Part shown: one piece after another, positions 6,077 through 13,272 of the stretch
Numbering within the stretch: position 1 is the first letter of the stretch
Layout of the letters: each line of letters starts with the position of its first letter
Position numbers and translations under genes: made by a program
The notes under the pieces: model-generated
The model's database searches: none
Seen by the model: the letters and a program-made list of their open reading frames with translations, nothing else
What the model was told of the DNA's origin: nothing
NCBI GenBank assembly: GCA_021295675.1
Contig: JAGWBY010000048.1
Location: forward strand, 42,375 to 55,646
Length of the DNA: 13,272 bases
Origin: Candidatus Latescibacterota bacterium
GTDB taxonomy: Bacteria; Latescibacterota; UBA2968; UBA8231
Direction of reading: 5' to 3'

Positions 6077-7359
6077 GCAACTTCCTCCGGGTTGACAGCC
6101 GGTGCCCGCAGCGAGGCGATCTGCCGCTCGGCGGCGCGCTGGTTGCCCATCAGCCGATAGTGGGTGGTCAAAACGCCCAGCGCCGCCACGTGAATCAGGA
6201 CGACGAGGAGCCAATAAAGGATCGGCAACAGATTGGCCACCAGCCCGATGGCAATGAACAATGAGAGAAAATCCCGCTTGGTAATAAAGCCGGCGCGCTC
6301 TAGGAACCGATAGCTCCAGTCTTTTTCGCCATCGGGAACCTTGTTGCCCAAGTCGCCGAGGTAGTACTGGAGGCTGCCGGTGCCGGTTTTCAAGGCGTAG
6401 CTGTAGAGCAGGCCTAGGGTCAGGACCATTGAGGCGATGGCGGAGATACCGGCGTAGATGGGCAGGTAGTTGTCGGGATAGAGGTGCCACATACCGGCCA
6501 TCAGCGCGGCGTAACCGAAGAGATAGGCGAGGTTGTCGGTGACCGTGTCGAACCAAGCGCCGAATTTGGTCTCGGCTAGCTTGACGCGGGCGATTTCGCC
6601 GTCGCAGCCGTCGAGGATGGAGGCGAGTTGCCAGAGGACGCCGGCGCATGCGAGCCGCAGATAGTCATCGGGCTGGGTCGCCAGATAGGCGGCGAACAGG
6701 CCCGGGCACAGGACCATGAAAAAGGTCACCATGTTGGGCGAGATGCCGGTATCGACGATAAGCTTGCTGATGGGCACGGAGATGCGCACGTTGAGCAGAC
6801 GCGCCACTGTGCCGCTGGTGGCCTTGCTCACTTGGTCGAAGAGCATGTTCTTAGCGGCGCGTGCGCTGCGCTTGTCGGTTACTTGCTGCCACAGGTGCGG
6901 CGCGATGTCTTCGCGGCGCTGCGAGCGCGCTGCGAGCCAACTCCAGAGGTCGCCGGTTAGCGCATCCGGGGACAATGTGCTCGGCGCGCAGAGGAATGCT
7001 CCGCTGCTGACGCCGTCGCTGGTCTGTGCGACGAGGTCGTCGCGTTGCAGGCCTGCGCCGATGAGGGCTTGTAGCGAGGAGTGGTGGTGGACGCAATCAC
7101 CCCTGAGCAGCAGCGAGGGCGCGTCGGGTAGGCGAGCGGCCTCCGGGGTGGTTTGCTCTACTTGGATGTCGAGGTCGGGAACCGGGGATTTGCCGCTGGG
7201 GGCGTGGCCGGGGGGGAGTACGACCAAGATGCGCTTGAGACCCGCGCTGGCCATGGTGCGGACCCCGCGTTGGAGGAGAGTGCGGCCAGCAACCTGCACA
7301 TCGGTTGCCGCGCCAGCGGGAAAGACCAAAATTCCTTGTTCAATTGCGCGCTTTGGCAT
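6073..7359 (-). CDS. CDP-alcohol phosphatidyltransferase with degenerate nucleotidyltransferase-like N-terminus (428 aa)
   Basis: The C-terminal membrane domain (about 190-410) carries the complete CDP-alcohol phosphotransferase motif D-x2-D-G-x2-A-R-x8-G-x3-D-x3-D, at Asp250, Asp253, Gly254, Ala257, Arg258, Gly267, Asp271 and Asp275. It should therefore join a CDP-linked alcohol to an acceptor alcohol in the membrane. 'RISVPISKLIVDTGISPNMVT' (192-212) resembles the entry to the membrane domain of bifunctional inositol-1-phosphate cytidylyltransferase/di-inositol-phosphate-phosphate synthases. Residues 1-180 look like the matching nucleotidyltransferase half ('VAGRTLLQRGVRTMASAG', 'LLLRGD' 83-88), but the glycine-rich GxGTR...PK nucleotide-binding loop is absent: 'FPAGA' runs almost directly into 'VAGRTLL'. 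This half is probably not catalytic, so the CDP-alcohol would come from elsewhere. First gene of the operon, preceded by a good promoter (7418-7446). Start at ATG 7359 is a fair choice; no strong ribosome site is visible. Confidence 0.88.
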   Translation of the reverse strand: MPKRAIEQGILVFPAGAATDVQVAGRTLLQRGVRTMASAGLKRILVVLPPGHAPSGKSPVPDLDIQVEQTTPEAARLPDAPSLLLRGDCVHHHSSLQALIGAGLQRDDLVAQTSDGVSSGAFLCAPSTLSPDALTGDLWSWLAARSQRREDIAPHLWQQVTDKRSARAAKNMLFDQVSKATSGTVARLLNVRISVPISKLIVDTGISPNMVTFFMVLCPGLFAAYLATQPDDYLRLACAGVLWQLASILDGCDGEIARVKLAETKFGAWFDTVTDNLAYLFGYAALMAGMWHLYPDNYLPIYAGISAIASMVLTLGLLYSYALKTGTGSLQYYLGDLGNKVPDGEKDWSYRFLERAGFITKRDFLSLFIAIGLVANLLPILYWLLVVLIHVAALGVLTTHYRLMGNQRAAERQIASLRAPAVNPEEVA

Positions 7360-7417
7360 GCGTTTGCCGTTTAATTTGGGGATGTGGATAAAAGAGGCGC
7401 TTTATAGAGAAACACTT

Positions 7418-7446
7418 ATTATAAGGAATTTTGCACAGTTTGTCAC
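7418..7446 (-). promoter_or_regulatory. Sigma-70-like promoter for the minus-strand lipid/glycosyl operon
   Basis: On the minus strand GTGACA (7446-7441) is followed by exactly 17 nt and then a perfect TATAAT (7423-7418). A start near 7411 would give a leader of about 50 nt before ATG 7359. The region is much more AT-rich than the flanking genes. Confidence 0.65.
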
Positions 7447-7453
7447 AGTTTGT
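7434..7453. promoter_or_regulatory. Tandem 10-bp direct repeat overlapping the -35 box (possible operator)
   Basis: CACAGTTTGT occurs twice in immediate succession, 7434-7443 and 7444-7453, one helical turn apart, and spans the -35 box of the minus-strand promoter. It lies within the divergent region between 7359 and 7527, so a regulator bound here could control both directions. Confidence 0.4.
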
Positions 7454-7526
7454 CGTACCTTAAATTCATCTGGCCAATTGTTTTACCTATTGTGAAAAGT
7501 GAAGAGACCCGCGCCAAGGTGTTGGC

Positions 7527-9572
7527 ATGGTAGGTTTACGAGTAGGTATTTCTAACGCGGCGATAAATATCACATGGCTGCTTCTGAGCTGCTGGGCGAC
7601 GGCTAGCAGTGCCCAGCGGCAAAGTTGGCAAATCGGCGGCGCGGGCTTGGCTTGGAGCGAAGGCGATTCCTCGGTGGTGCTCATTGATTTCGATTCGGTG
7701 CCCGGCGCGATCCAACCCGTCTATATCGACCCCAACCAAAGTTTGCTTGCGCTCTTTACCGGCTGGGAACCACTCAAAGAGCCGCGCGAGCTGTCCTATG
7801 TCGAGGGCGAGACGCCACGGGCTTGGAAGGGTTCACAGGGCAACGAGACGACGGCCCACAATGGTACCTATATGGTCGATGGCGACAGTATGTCGTTCAA
7901 TCCGCCGGTGTCGTCCAATCCCGAATCGGTCTGGTACACCATTGATCTAGCCGTGCCGGTGCCGGCGCATCGCTTTGGTTTTTTTACTCCGCCTCGGGGC
8001 TTTCGCTCCGACGGGATCCCCTTTGCCGAGGATGCCGTGCCGGCCTACGAGGTGTCTATCGCCGCGGAAGGCGATCCGAGTTGGCTCGAAGGGAGCCAAC
8101 CCTACAAGCGCATTGGTCCGCTAATCGCCGATGTAGCCGAGAATTTTGTCGCCCGGGTGCAGATCGAATTTCCCAGACAATACGTGCGCTTCGTGCGCTA
8201 CAAGCGGAAGACCTCGCTGTTGGATTCGGGGAGGGGAGGCAACACTAGCGTGGGTTCGGGGACTGCTTTCAAGGGATCCATCGGCGACTTTGAACTCTTT
8301 GGCGAGGGGGTGCCGCGCAAAGTGGTGTACCGCTCGCGGATTTTCGACTTGGGTGCGTCCCGCAATTTTGGTCGCCTGTTCTGGGCGGCAACGCCACTGC
8401 GCGCAGTCGATGGAGAACTGGTGGAGGCACCCGAGGCCGAGGTGGGGGTGGAGGTGGAGGTGCGTACGGGGCGCGACGAGGACCCGAATATCTACCACGA
8501 ATACACGGATCGCGGCGGCGAGGAAGTGGTGACGCGCGAGCGCTACGATTTGGTCTTGCAGCCGCGCTGGCGCGCCGGTCGCCTGCGCGATCCCCGGCCG
8601 GGAATGCGGGCCTCTATACAGTACGATAGCGATAACTGGTCGTTCTGGTCGTTGCCTTTTTCTGAGCCGGGGCAGGCGCTTGACCTCAAGGGGGGGACCC
8701 ATTTTCAGTTGCGGATTACACTCAAAAGCGAGGATTTCGCCGCATTCGTGCGGCTCGACTCGCTGTGGATTGAGACCGCGCCACTGTTGGCTAGCCGGGT
8801 CGTGGGCGAGGTGGCGCTAGCAGACGACGTGCAGCCGGCCGGGGGCTTGACCCAAGTGCCATTGGGGGCAGCGGCGGAACTGATCTACGATATTCGCGGC
8901 GAATTTGCCGGTGAGGGAGCGGGCTTTGATGCACTGAGGATTCGCACTGGGACGCGGGCTGTATTTACCCGGCTAGAGATGGGGAATCCTCCGAGGGCGA
9001 TCGAGCCGGTTGAAGTTGTCGAGGGCGACGAGGAACTGGCGGTCGTGTTGCCGGAGCGGGTCGGGCCGGGGGCCGCGGAGGGGGTGCGGGTCGTCTTTGT
9101 CGCCGATGTGTTCTCGCTGGCCTGGACGTTTTCGGGCGAGGTCTATAATGACGGCGTCGATGCGTTACCCCAGCCCGTCGAGCCGGGCGATGCCAGTGCC
9201 GAACTGGGAACCAATAGTCTGCGGGTCTTGGGGATGGCCGGGCAAAGCGATGGGCCGGTGGTGGGATTGGATTTTTCCACGAGGGTGCTGACGCCCAATG
9301 GCGACGGAGTCCACGACGAGGTCGAGATTGGCTATGCGCTGGTGGGGTTGCCTGAGGATGTTCCCGTGATGTTCAAGGTGTATGCGCTCGATGGGAGGCG
9401 GGTGGTCCAGCGGTCCTTGGGTGCGCAGCGTTTCGGTGTGCAGCGGGTGCGCTGGGATGGGCGCGATGAGGACGGGGTTTTATTGTCGCCCGGTCTCTAT
9501 CTAGTTGAAGTAGCGCCTGAAGCCGAGCGGCAGGGGGTGCGTCGGTTGCGTCCATTAACACTAATCTACTGA
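7527..9572 (+). CDS. Large exported protein with discoidin-like module and C-terminal 'TPNGDG' domain (681 aa)
   Basis: An N-terminal signal peptide (hydrophobic 'INITWLLLSCW', likely cleavage after 'ASSA' at 29) sends it out of the cytoplasm. Residues about 115-260 resemble a discoidin/F5-8C-like jelly roll: 'MVDGDSMSF' (116-124), 'WYTIDLAVPVPAHRFGFFTP' (136-155) and a closing 'IGDFELFGEG' (252-261). A middle beta-rich region has 'SRIFDLGASRNFGRLFW' (270-286) and 'EVEVRTGRDEDPN'. The last 97 residues (about 585-681) hold 'LTPNGDGVHDEVEIGY' and 'GRRVVQR...VRWDGRDEDG...LSPGLYLVEV', the pattern of FlgD/CHU_C-like Ig domains that end many exported proteins of FCB-type bacteria, where related domains act as sorting or attachment tails. 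Function unknown. It is paralogous to the next gene, which begins 4 nt after its stop. It contains no recognisable enzyme motif. Confidence 0.85.
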   Translation: MVGLRVGISNAAINITWLLLSCWATASSAQRQSWQIGGAGLAWSEGDSSVVLIDFDSVPGAIQPVYIDPNQSLLALFTGWEPLKEPRELSYVEGETPRAWKGSQGNETTAHNGTYMVDGDSMSFNPPVSSNPESVWYTIDLAVPVPAHRFGFFTPPRGFRSDGIPFAEDAVPAYEVSIAAEGDPSWLEGSQPYKRIGPLIADVAENFVARVQIEFPRQYVRFVRYKRKTSLLDSGRGGNTSVGSGTAFKGSIGDFELFGEGVPRKVVYRSRIFDLGASRNFGRLFWAATPLRAVDGELVEAPEAEVGVEVEVRTGRDEDPNIYHEYTDRGGEEVVTRERYDLVLQPRWRAGRLRDPRPGMRASIQYDSDNWSFWSLPFSEPGQALDLKGGTHFQLRITLKSEDFAAFVRLDSLWIETAPLLASRVVGEVALADDVQPAGGLTQVPLGAAAELIYDIRGEFAGEGAGFDALRIRTGTRAVFTRLEMGNPPRAIEPVEVVEGDEELAVVLPERVGPGAAEGVRVVFVADVFSLAWTFSGEVYNDGVDALPQPVEPGDASAELGTNSLRVLGMAGQSDGPVVGLDFSTRVLTPNGDGVHDEVEIGYALVGLPEDVPVMFKVYALDGRRVVQRSLGAQRFGVQRVRWDGRDEDGVLLSPGLYLVEVAPEAERQGVRRLRPLTLIY

Positions 9573-9576
9573 GAGC

Positions 9577-11940
9577 ATGGCGATGCGCTCGTTTTACGCG
9601 CTAGGGGCAATGCTGCTATTGGGAATAAGCGGCGCGGTATGGGCCGATGCGCTCCGCTTCGACAGTGCGGCGGCGTGGCGGACTTGGCAGATGCCCAACG
9701 ACTTGGTGCAGATCGATGCCGATGGCGGATTGCGGCTGACGAAGTTCCGCAAGGAGATCAACGCCGTGGCCAACGCCGGGGACTTTAGCCATCCAACGCA
9801 GGAGCGCGGCGAGGTGAGCGGCGGGATCTGGGAGGCCAAGAGCAATCCGCAGACGGCAGATTTGATTGTCGATGGCGATCTAGAAACCTTCTGGCAACCC
9901 GATCCCGACGATGCGCTCGATCAGTGGTCGGTGCAGCTAGATCTGGGGCGTCCGGTGCTGGCGCGCCAGATTCGCTTGGTCTTTCCCGACCGCGAGGGGG
10001 CGCGGCCCTTGCGGCAATTCAGCGTCTTTGTCGCCTCGGGTGCCCGAATCCAGGCGCTCGACGATGTCTTCAAGTTTGAAGCGGTCTATCGCACGTCCAG
10101 ACCCAATACCGCTACCGAACTGGTGATCCCCTTGGAGTATCTAAGAACTGATAGCACTTATGTACTCGACGAGGGGCGGGTGCTCGATTTAGAGCGCGAG
10201 AAGCGCTTTCAAGTGGTCCAGTATATCATTATCGAAATCGACGAGCATAGCCCAGGCGTGGGTCTGGCCGAGGTCGAGGTCTTAGCGGTGGGAGACAATG
10301 TGAGCCTAGGCACGGCCGGTCGCGGTGGCAGTTTTCTCGAAGGCGGCCGCACTACGGGGGCGGCCCTGATGTTCGATGGCGATATGGACAGCTTTGCGCT
10401 GTTGACCAGCGCCGAAGGCGGCTGGCGCGATGCGGGTGTGTGGTGGCGGGTGGATTTAGGGGCGGTGTTCTTCCTCGACGAGCTTTTTATTTATTTCAGC
10501 CAGCTAGGCGAAGGGCTACGCAGTCAGGTCCAGGGCGGCAATCCTTCGGCGGCGGGCGGGCTTTTCTTGGTCTCCGACGGCCGTCCGGCCGCGGGATCGG
10601 GATTGCCGGTACCCGAGCAGGTTGACTACGAGGTGCTCGTCGAAGATCGCTGTCGGCCCCAGTGTTTGGGGCGACTTTTTCACCAGCGCTACCTATTCGC
10701 CCCGCGCAAGGTCCGCTACCTACTCTGGCACGAGATAGATGGGACGGCTCGGGGTTTTGGTTGGGGCCTAGAGACGATGCTCTTTTCTGCGGGGTACCCG
10801 GCGCGCGTGGAGATGCGCTCGGGCTTTGTCGATTTAGCGGCGGAAGCTGGCGACGGGCGGCCCCAGGTGATTGAGCGGCTGACGTGGGACGCCGACCTGC
10901 CGCCGCAGACTAGAATCCAACTGCGCTCGCGCTCGGGCAATGCTCTGCAGGAGGTGTACACTTTTTCCGACCGCAAAGGCGATATCGTCACCGAGGAGAA
11001 GTGGAACAGCTTGCCCAAGGTGTTAAAAGGCCCGATTGATACGACCTTGGTCGTCGGTGAAGATTGGGACGCTTGGAGCAATGTGTACCAGGCTTCGGGC
11101 GAAGACTTCCAATCGGCGAGCCCGCGTCGCTTCGTGCAATTGGAAATGATTCTCGCAACCGACGACCCGCACGCAGCTCCGGCAGTAGATGCGCTGACGG
11201 TAGAGTTTACCGACGCGCTAGTGCAAGAGGCGCGCGGACAAATCTGGCCGCGGGAAGCCCGGCTCAACGAGGATACGCGCTTTACCTATACGCTGTGGCC
11301 GGGCACCGACGGGCAGGACAGCGGCTTCGATCGCTTGCGCTTTCTCATTCCCGGCGCGACCACGGGCAACGCAGCCCTGCGGATCGGCGGAGAAGAGGTA
11401 GCACCCGAGGCGGTGAGGTTGCATGGCGATTCACTATTGGTCTTGTTGCCGCGCATCGTGGTCGCCGATTCGGTGGAAGTGGATTTTACGGCCCGGCTGT
11501 GGAACAATGCAGCGCTGTTCGCGCTCGATCTAGGCGCGGGCGAGCGCCCTGGGATCTGGCAATCGGTGGTACCGAGCGAGCGACGGGCCAATATCGTATT
11601 GTTGCCCGATCTGCCGGGCCAATATGCGCTCGTCGGCGATGTGAAAATTGCGCCTGCGGCGTTTACGCCCAACGGCGATGGGGTCAACGACGCGGTGGAG
11701 ATCGGCTTTATAGTTTTCAAGGCGCAGGGCATCCAGCCGCGAGTACAGATTTTCGATGTCGCCGGTCGGTTGGTGGCCCAGCCGGGTGGTAACGAGGTAG
11801 CCGGACGCTGGCGCTTTCGCTGGTCGGGGCACGCTGCGGACGGCGCGTTGGCCTTGCCGGGGATGTACCTCTGCCGGATTGACCCGGGGACGGCGAGCGG
11901 TAGCGCGGCGATTTTGCGGCCCCTTGCCTTGGCCTATTAA
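9577..11940 (+). CDS. Large exported paralogue with two discoidin-like modules and C-terminal 'TPNGDG' domain (787 aa)
   Basis: Signal peptide at 1-23 ('AMLLLGISGAVWA', cleavage before 'DALRF'). Two modules share a common pattern: module 1 (about 93-236) 'LIVDGDLETFWQP ... WSVQLDLGRPVLARQIRLVF', and module 2 (about 262-405) 'LMFDGDMDSFALL ... WWRVDLGAVFFLDELFIYF'. A middle beta-rich region includes 'RIQLRSRSGN' and 'DSGFDRLRFLIPG' (581-593), which matches 'GAGFDALRIRTG' in the upstream protein. The tail (about 693-787) has 'AFTPNGDGVNDAVEIGF' and 'GRWRFRWSGHAADGALALPGMYLCRI'. A second ATG at 9583 is a possible alternative start; neither has a strong ribosome site, which suggests coupling to the gene 4 nt upstream. 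The protein is probably surface-exposed or secreted and may bind carbohydrate, which is an inference from the module type. No catalytic residues are apparent. Confidence 0.85.
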   Translation: MAMRSFYALGAMLLLGISGAVWADALRFDSAAAWRTWQMPNDLVQIDADGGLRLTKFRKEINAVANAGDFSHPTQERGEVSGGIWEAKSNPQTADLIVDGDLETFWQPDPDDALDQWSVQLDLGRPVLARQIRLVFPDREGARPLRQFSVFVASGARIQALDDVFKFEAVYRTSRPNTATELVIPLEYLRTDSTYVLDEGRVLDLEREKRFQVVQYIIIEIDEHSPGVGLAEVEVLAVGDNVSLGTAGRGGSFLEGGRTTGAALMFDGDMDSFALLTSAEGGWRDAGVWWRVDLGAVFFLDELFIYFSQLGEGLRSQVQGGNPSAAGGLFLVSDGRPAAGSGLPVPEQVDYEVLVEDRCRPQCLGRLFHQRYLFAPRKVRYLLWHEIDGTARGFGWGLETMLFSAGYPARVEMRSGFVDLAAEAGDGRPQVIERLTWDADLPPQTRIQLRSRSGNALQEVYTFSDRKGDIVTEEKWNSLPKVLKGPIDTTLVVGEDWDAWSNVYQASGEDFQSASPRRFVQLEMILATDDPHAAPAVDALTVEFTDALVQEARGQIWPREARLNEDTRFTYTLWPGTDGQDSGFDRLRFLIPGATTGNAALRIGGEEVAPEAVRLHGDSLLVLLPRIVVADSVEVDFTARLWNNAALFALDLGAGERPGIWQSVVPSERRANIVLLPDLPGQYALVGDVKIAPAAFTPNGDGVNDAVEIGFIVFKAQGIQPRVQIFDVAGRLVAQPGGNEVAGRWRFRWSGHAADGALALPGMYLCRIDPGTASGSAAILRPLALAY

Positions 11941-11972
11941 TTCCTCAACCCCAACAAGCAAAGGTAGATAGC

Positions 11973-12970
11973 ATGGCAGTTAAGACGTGTTTGATGATCG
12001 GCGCTAGCGGCATGGCCGGTGGTTGGATTCAGCGGATGACCCAGCAACTCGGCGACCGGATTCAAATAGTCGGCTTGGCGGATGTCAACGAGGAAGTGCT
12101 CGCAGCGCAAGGAGCTAAGCTCGGCTTGGGTGCCGATCAGCTCTTTGCCGACTACCAAGAGGCTTGCGCCAAGGTGCAGGCCGATTTCTGCGGCATTGCC
12201 ACCCCGCCGCAATTTCACAGCCCGCAGGCGATTGCCGCGCTGGAAGCGGGGATGCCGGTTATCTGCGAGAAGCCGATTGCCGATACCTTAGCCGCGGCCA
12301 AGGCCATGGCCGCCAAGGCTGAGGAGACGGGGTTGCCCTGCGCGATTATCCAGAATTATCGCTACGAGCCCAACAAGCAGGAGGTGGTGCGGATTCGCGA
12401 CGAAGGGCGACTGGGGCGGCTGCAGCACATCTTCGGCCGCTACGCCTGCGACTATCGCGAATACATGTCGTGGGGCAAGGAGTGGCGACACGACATGGAT
12501 TTTAGCTTGCTCTTTGAAGGCTCGGTGCATCACTTCGATATGATGCGCTTTTTAGCGGGGGGGGATTGCGAGGTGTTGCAAGGGTTTGGGTGGAACCCGG
12601 CGTGTTTTATCTGATGAGGATGGACAATGGAGTGCACACGGCGTACGAGGGAAACAGTTCGGCGGCGGGGATTACGAGTTGTTGGCATAGAGAGTACTAT
12701 CGCTTGGAGTTCGAGGAAGGGACGGTGGAAATAGGGGCGGGAGACGAGGTGCGAATTTATCGGGTGGGGCAGGAGGTGGAGGTGTATGCGGCGCCGGCGA
12801 TTGAGTGGGCAGGGCACGATCATTTGTTCAAGGAGTTTGTAGATTGGCTGGAGGGTGGGGCCGCGTCGGCGACGAGGATTGAAGATAATTTGCAGAGTTT
12901 CGCGCTGGTGATTGCGGCGATGGAGACGACGGTGGATGGACAGCCCAAGCGAATTGCGGACTATGTGTGA
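11973..12970 (+). pseudogene. Gfo/Idh/MocA family oxidoreductase, interrupted by frameshift and probable small deletion
   Basis: The 5' part (11973-12614, 213 codons) starts at an ATG with AAGG 8 nt upstream and encodes a typical N-terminal Rossmann domain: 'MIGASGMAGGW' (8-18), 'GLADVNEE', 'CEKPIAD' (catalytic Lys100), 'IQNYRYEPN' and 'EGSVHHFDMMRFL' (182-194). After 'GFGWNPA' (about 12602) the frame ends at TGA 12612. The remainder continues in another frame from about 12602 with 'VFYLMRMDNGVHTAYEGNS...WHREYYRLEFEEG...GHDHLFKEFVDWL', the C-terminal half of the same family. In relatives I recall, roughly ten residues (a W-S-S-x-K-G-like stretch) lie between these two halves, so a few codons appear lost along with the frame. 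The two parts together would give about 332 residues. A run of eight G (12557-12564) is nearby, but the frame reads correctly through it. It could be a true pseudogene or an assembly error. It follows the secreted pair by 32 nt. Confidence 0.82.
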
Positions 12971-13272
12971 GGTGCAATTCGCACATCGACTTCGAGGTGG
13001 GATTCTCCGCCGCCTTGGAGGACGCCGCGCGTCGGCGACACGTCGCGGTAATCGCGCCCTACTGCGATATGTACTTTCCCTCCTTGGCCAGCGAAACTCT
13101 GGTTGGTCGGGTCGAAGCCGACCCAGCCAAGCTCTGGCAGCCGGCATTCGACCCAAGCGTGCGTGGCATTGCTTGGTGTCGGCGCGCCGGATGGATCGGT
13201 TGGATTCAGGTAGCCCGATACATAGCGAGTGGGGATGCCCCAAGAGCGCGCAATGGCGATCATGAGATGGGC
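12961..13272 (-). CDS. Transglutaminase-like domain protein, C-terminal part (5'-truncated)
   Basis: The frame is open to the window edge: codons for A-H-L precede the ATG at 13263, and 'AHLMIAIARSWGIPTRYVSGYL' is a continuous family motif, so the true start lies outside. It belongs to the transglutaminase-like cysteine protease/transferase fold. The catalytic histidine is in 'THAWVE' and the catalytic aspartate in 'GFDPTN'; the nucleophilic cysteine would lie upstream and cannot be seen. The tail 'HIAVGRDYRDVSPTRGVLQGGG' is characteristic of bacterial transglutaminase-like proteins encoded near circularly permuted ATP-grasp/alpha-E genes. Its stop codon (TAG, 12963-12961) sits inside the last codons of the plus-strand dehydrogenase, an overlap of 10 bp tail to tail. 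Substrate and localisation are unknown. Confidence 0.88.
   Translation of the reverse strand, partial: AHLMIAIARSWGIPTRYVSGYLNPTDPSGAPTPSNATHAWVECRLPELGWVGFDPTNQSFAGQGGKVHIAVGRDYRDVSPTRGVLQGGGESHLEVDVRIAPHT

Larger units (their letters stand above)
7360..7526. other. Divergent intergenic region
   Basis: This 167-bp AT-rich region separates the minus-strand lipid operon from the plus-strand secreted-protein pair. It holds the minus-strand promoter and the tandem repeat. I could not find an equally convincing plus-strand promoter. An AAGGTG (7516-7521) ahead of ATG 7527 is a modest ribosome-binding site. Confidence 0.6.

Noticed and set aside
6077..6649. In-frame extension upstream of the flippase-like protein
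   Set aside because: It is arginine-rich shadow sequence of the CDP-alcohol transferase. GTG 6076 with GGAGG and GTGA overlap is the better start.
6716..7495. Plus-strand open frame of 259 codons opposite the CDP-alcohol transferase
   Set aside because: Its composition (Ser, Arg, Cys rich) is typical of an antisense shadow, and the opposite strand has a complete catalytic motif.
8121..8702. Minus-strand open frame of 193 codons opposite the first secreted protein
   Set aside because: It is His, Arg and Pro rich without motifs and is antisense to a supported gene.
11064..11792. Plus-strand open frame of 242 codons within the second secreted protein
   Set aside because: It is an arginine-rich shadow in another frame; the main frame continues through to its tail domain.
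12557..12564. Run of eight G as the cause of the dehydrogenase frameshift
   Set aside because: The frame entering the run continues correctly through 'CEVLQGFGWNPA', so the break is about 40 bp downstream.

Overview
The window comes from a GC-rich bacterial genome, probably an uncultured lineage of the FCB/Latescibacterota/Poribacteria kind. That is an inference. It rests on the Gfo/Idh/MocA-type oxidoreductases at both ends and on two very large secreted proteins with discoidin-like modules and a C-terminal 'TPNGDGV(N/H)D' Ig-like domain, a combination I associate with those lineages. No rRNA, tRNA or CRISPR array is visible, and both end genes are cut by the window edges.

Layout. (1) 1-2257, plus strand: a 5'-truncated predicted NAD(P)-dependent oxidoreductase with a C-terminal SAF-like domain (COG4091 type). 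It overlaps by 10 bp a Gfo/Idh/MocA oxidoreductase with a strong Shine-Dalgarno site; together they look like a small catabolic or sugar-modifying operon. (2) 2258-3121: a short, more AT-rich island with a decaying HicB/HicA-type toxin-antitoxin pair on the minus strand. The antitoxin gene is frameshifted and the toxin lacks its usual catalytic histidine. The island is bracketed by two direct copies (about 122 bp, about 93% identical) of the 3' end of the neighbouring glycosyltransferase gene. (3) 7446-3122, minus strand: a compact four-gene operon with a recognisable promoter. In order of transcription it encodes a CDP-alcohol phosphatidyltransferase with a degenerate nucleotidyltransferase-like N-terminus, a flippase-like (LPG_synthase_TM) membrane protein, an exported DUF3047 protein and a GT4 glycosyltransferase. 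The overlaps (GTGA, ATGA) suggest translational coupling. The likely theme is synthesis of a polar head-group lipid or glycolipid for the envelope. (4) 7527-11940, plus strand, divergent from that operon: two adjacent paralogous genes for large exported proteins of unknown function. (5) 11973-12970, plus strand: a Gfo/Idh/MocA gene broken by a frameshift with a probable small deletion. (6) 12961-13272, minus strand: the C-terminal part of a transglutaminase-like protein, overlapping the previous gene tail to tail.

The most notable points are the co-degenerate toxin-antitoxin pair inside a local duplication, the apparently dead nucleotidyltransferase half of the CDP-alcohol transferase, the unexplained secreted pair facing a lipid operon across a shared promoter region, and the broken dehydrogenase. 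No feature is a certain example of a wholly new system. The secreted pair and the lipid operon are the best candidates for undescribed biology.
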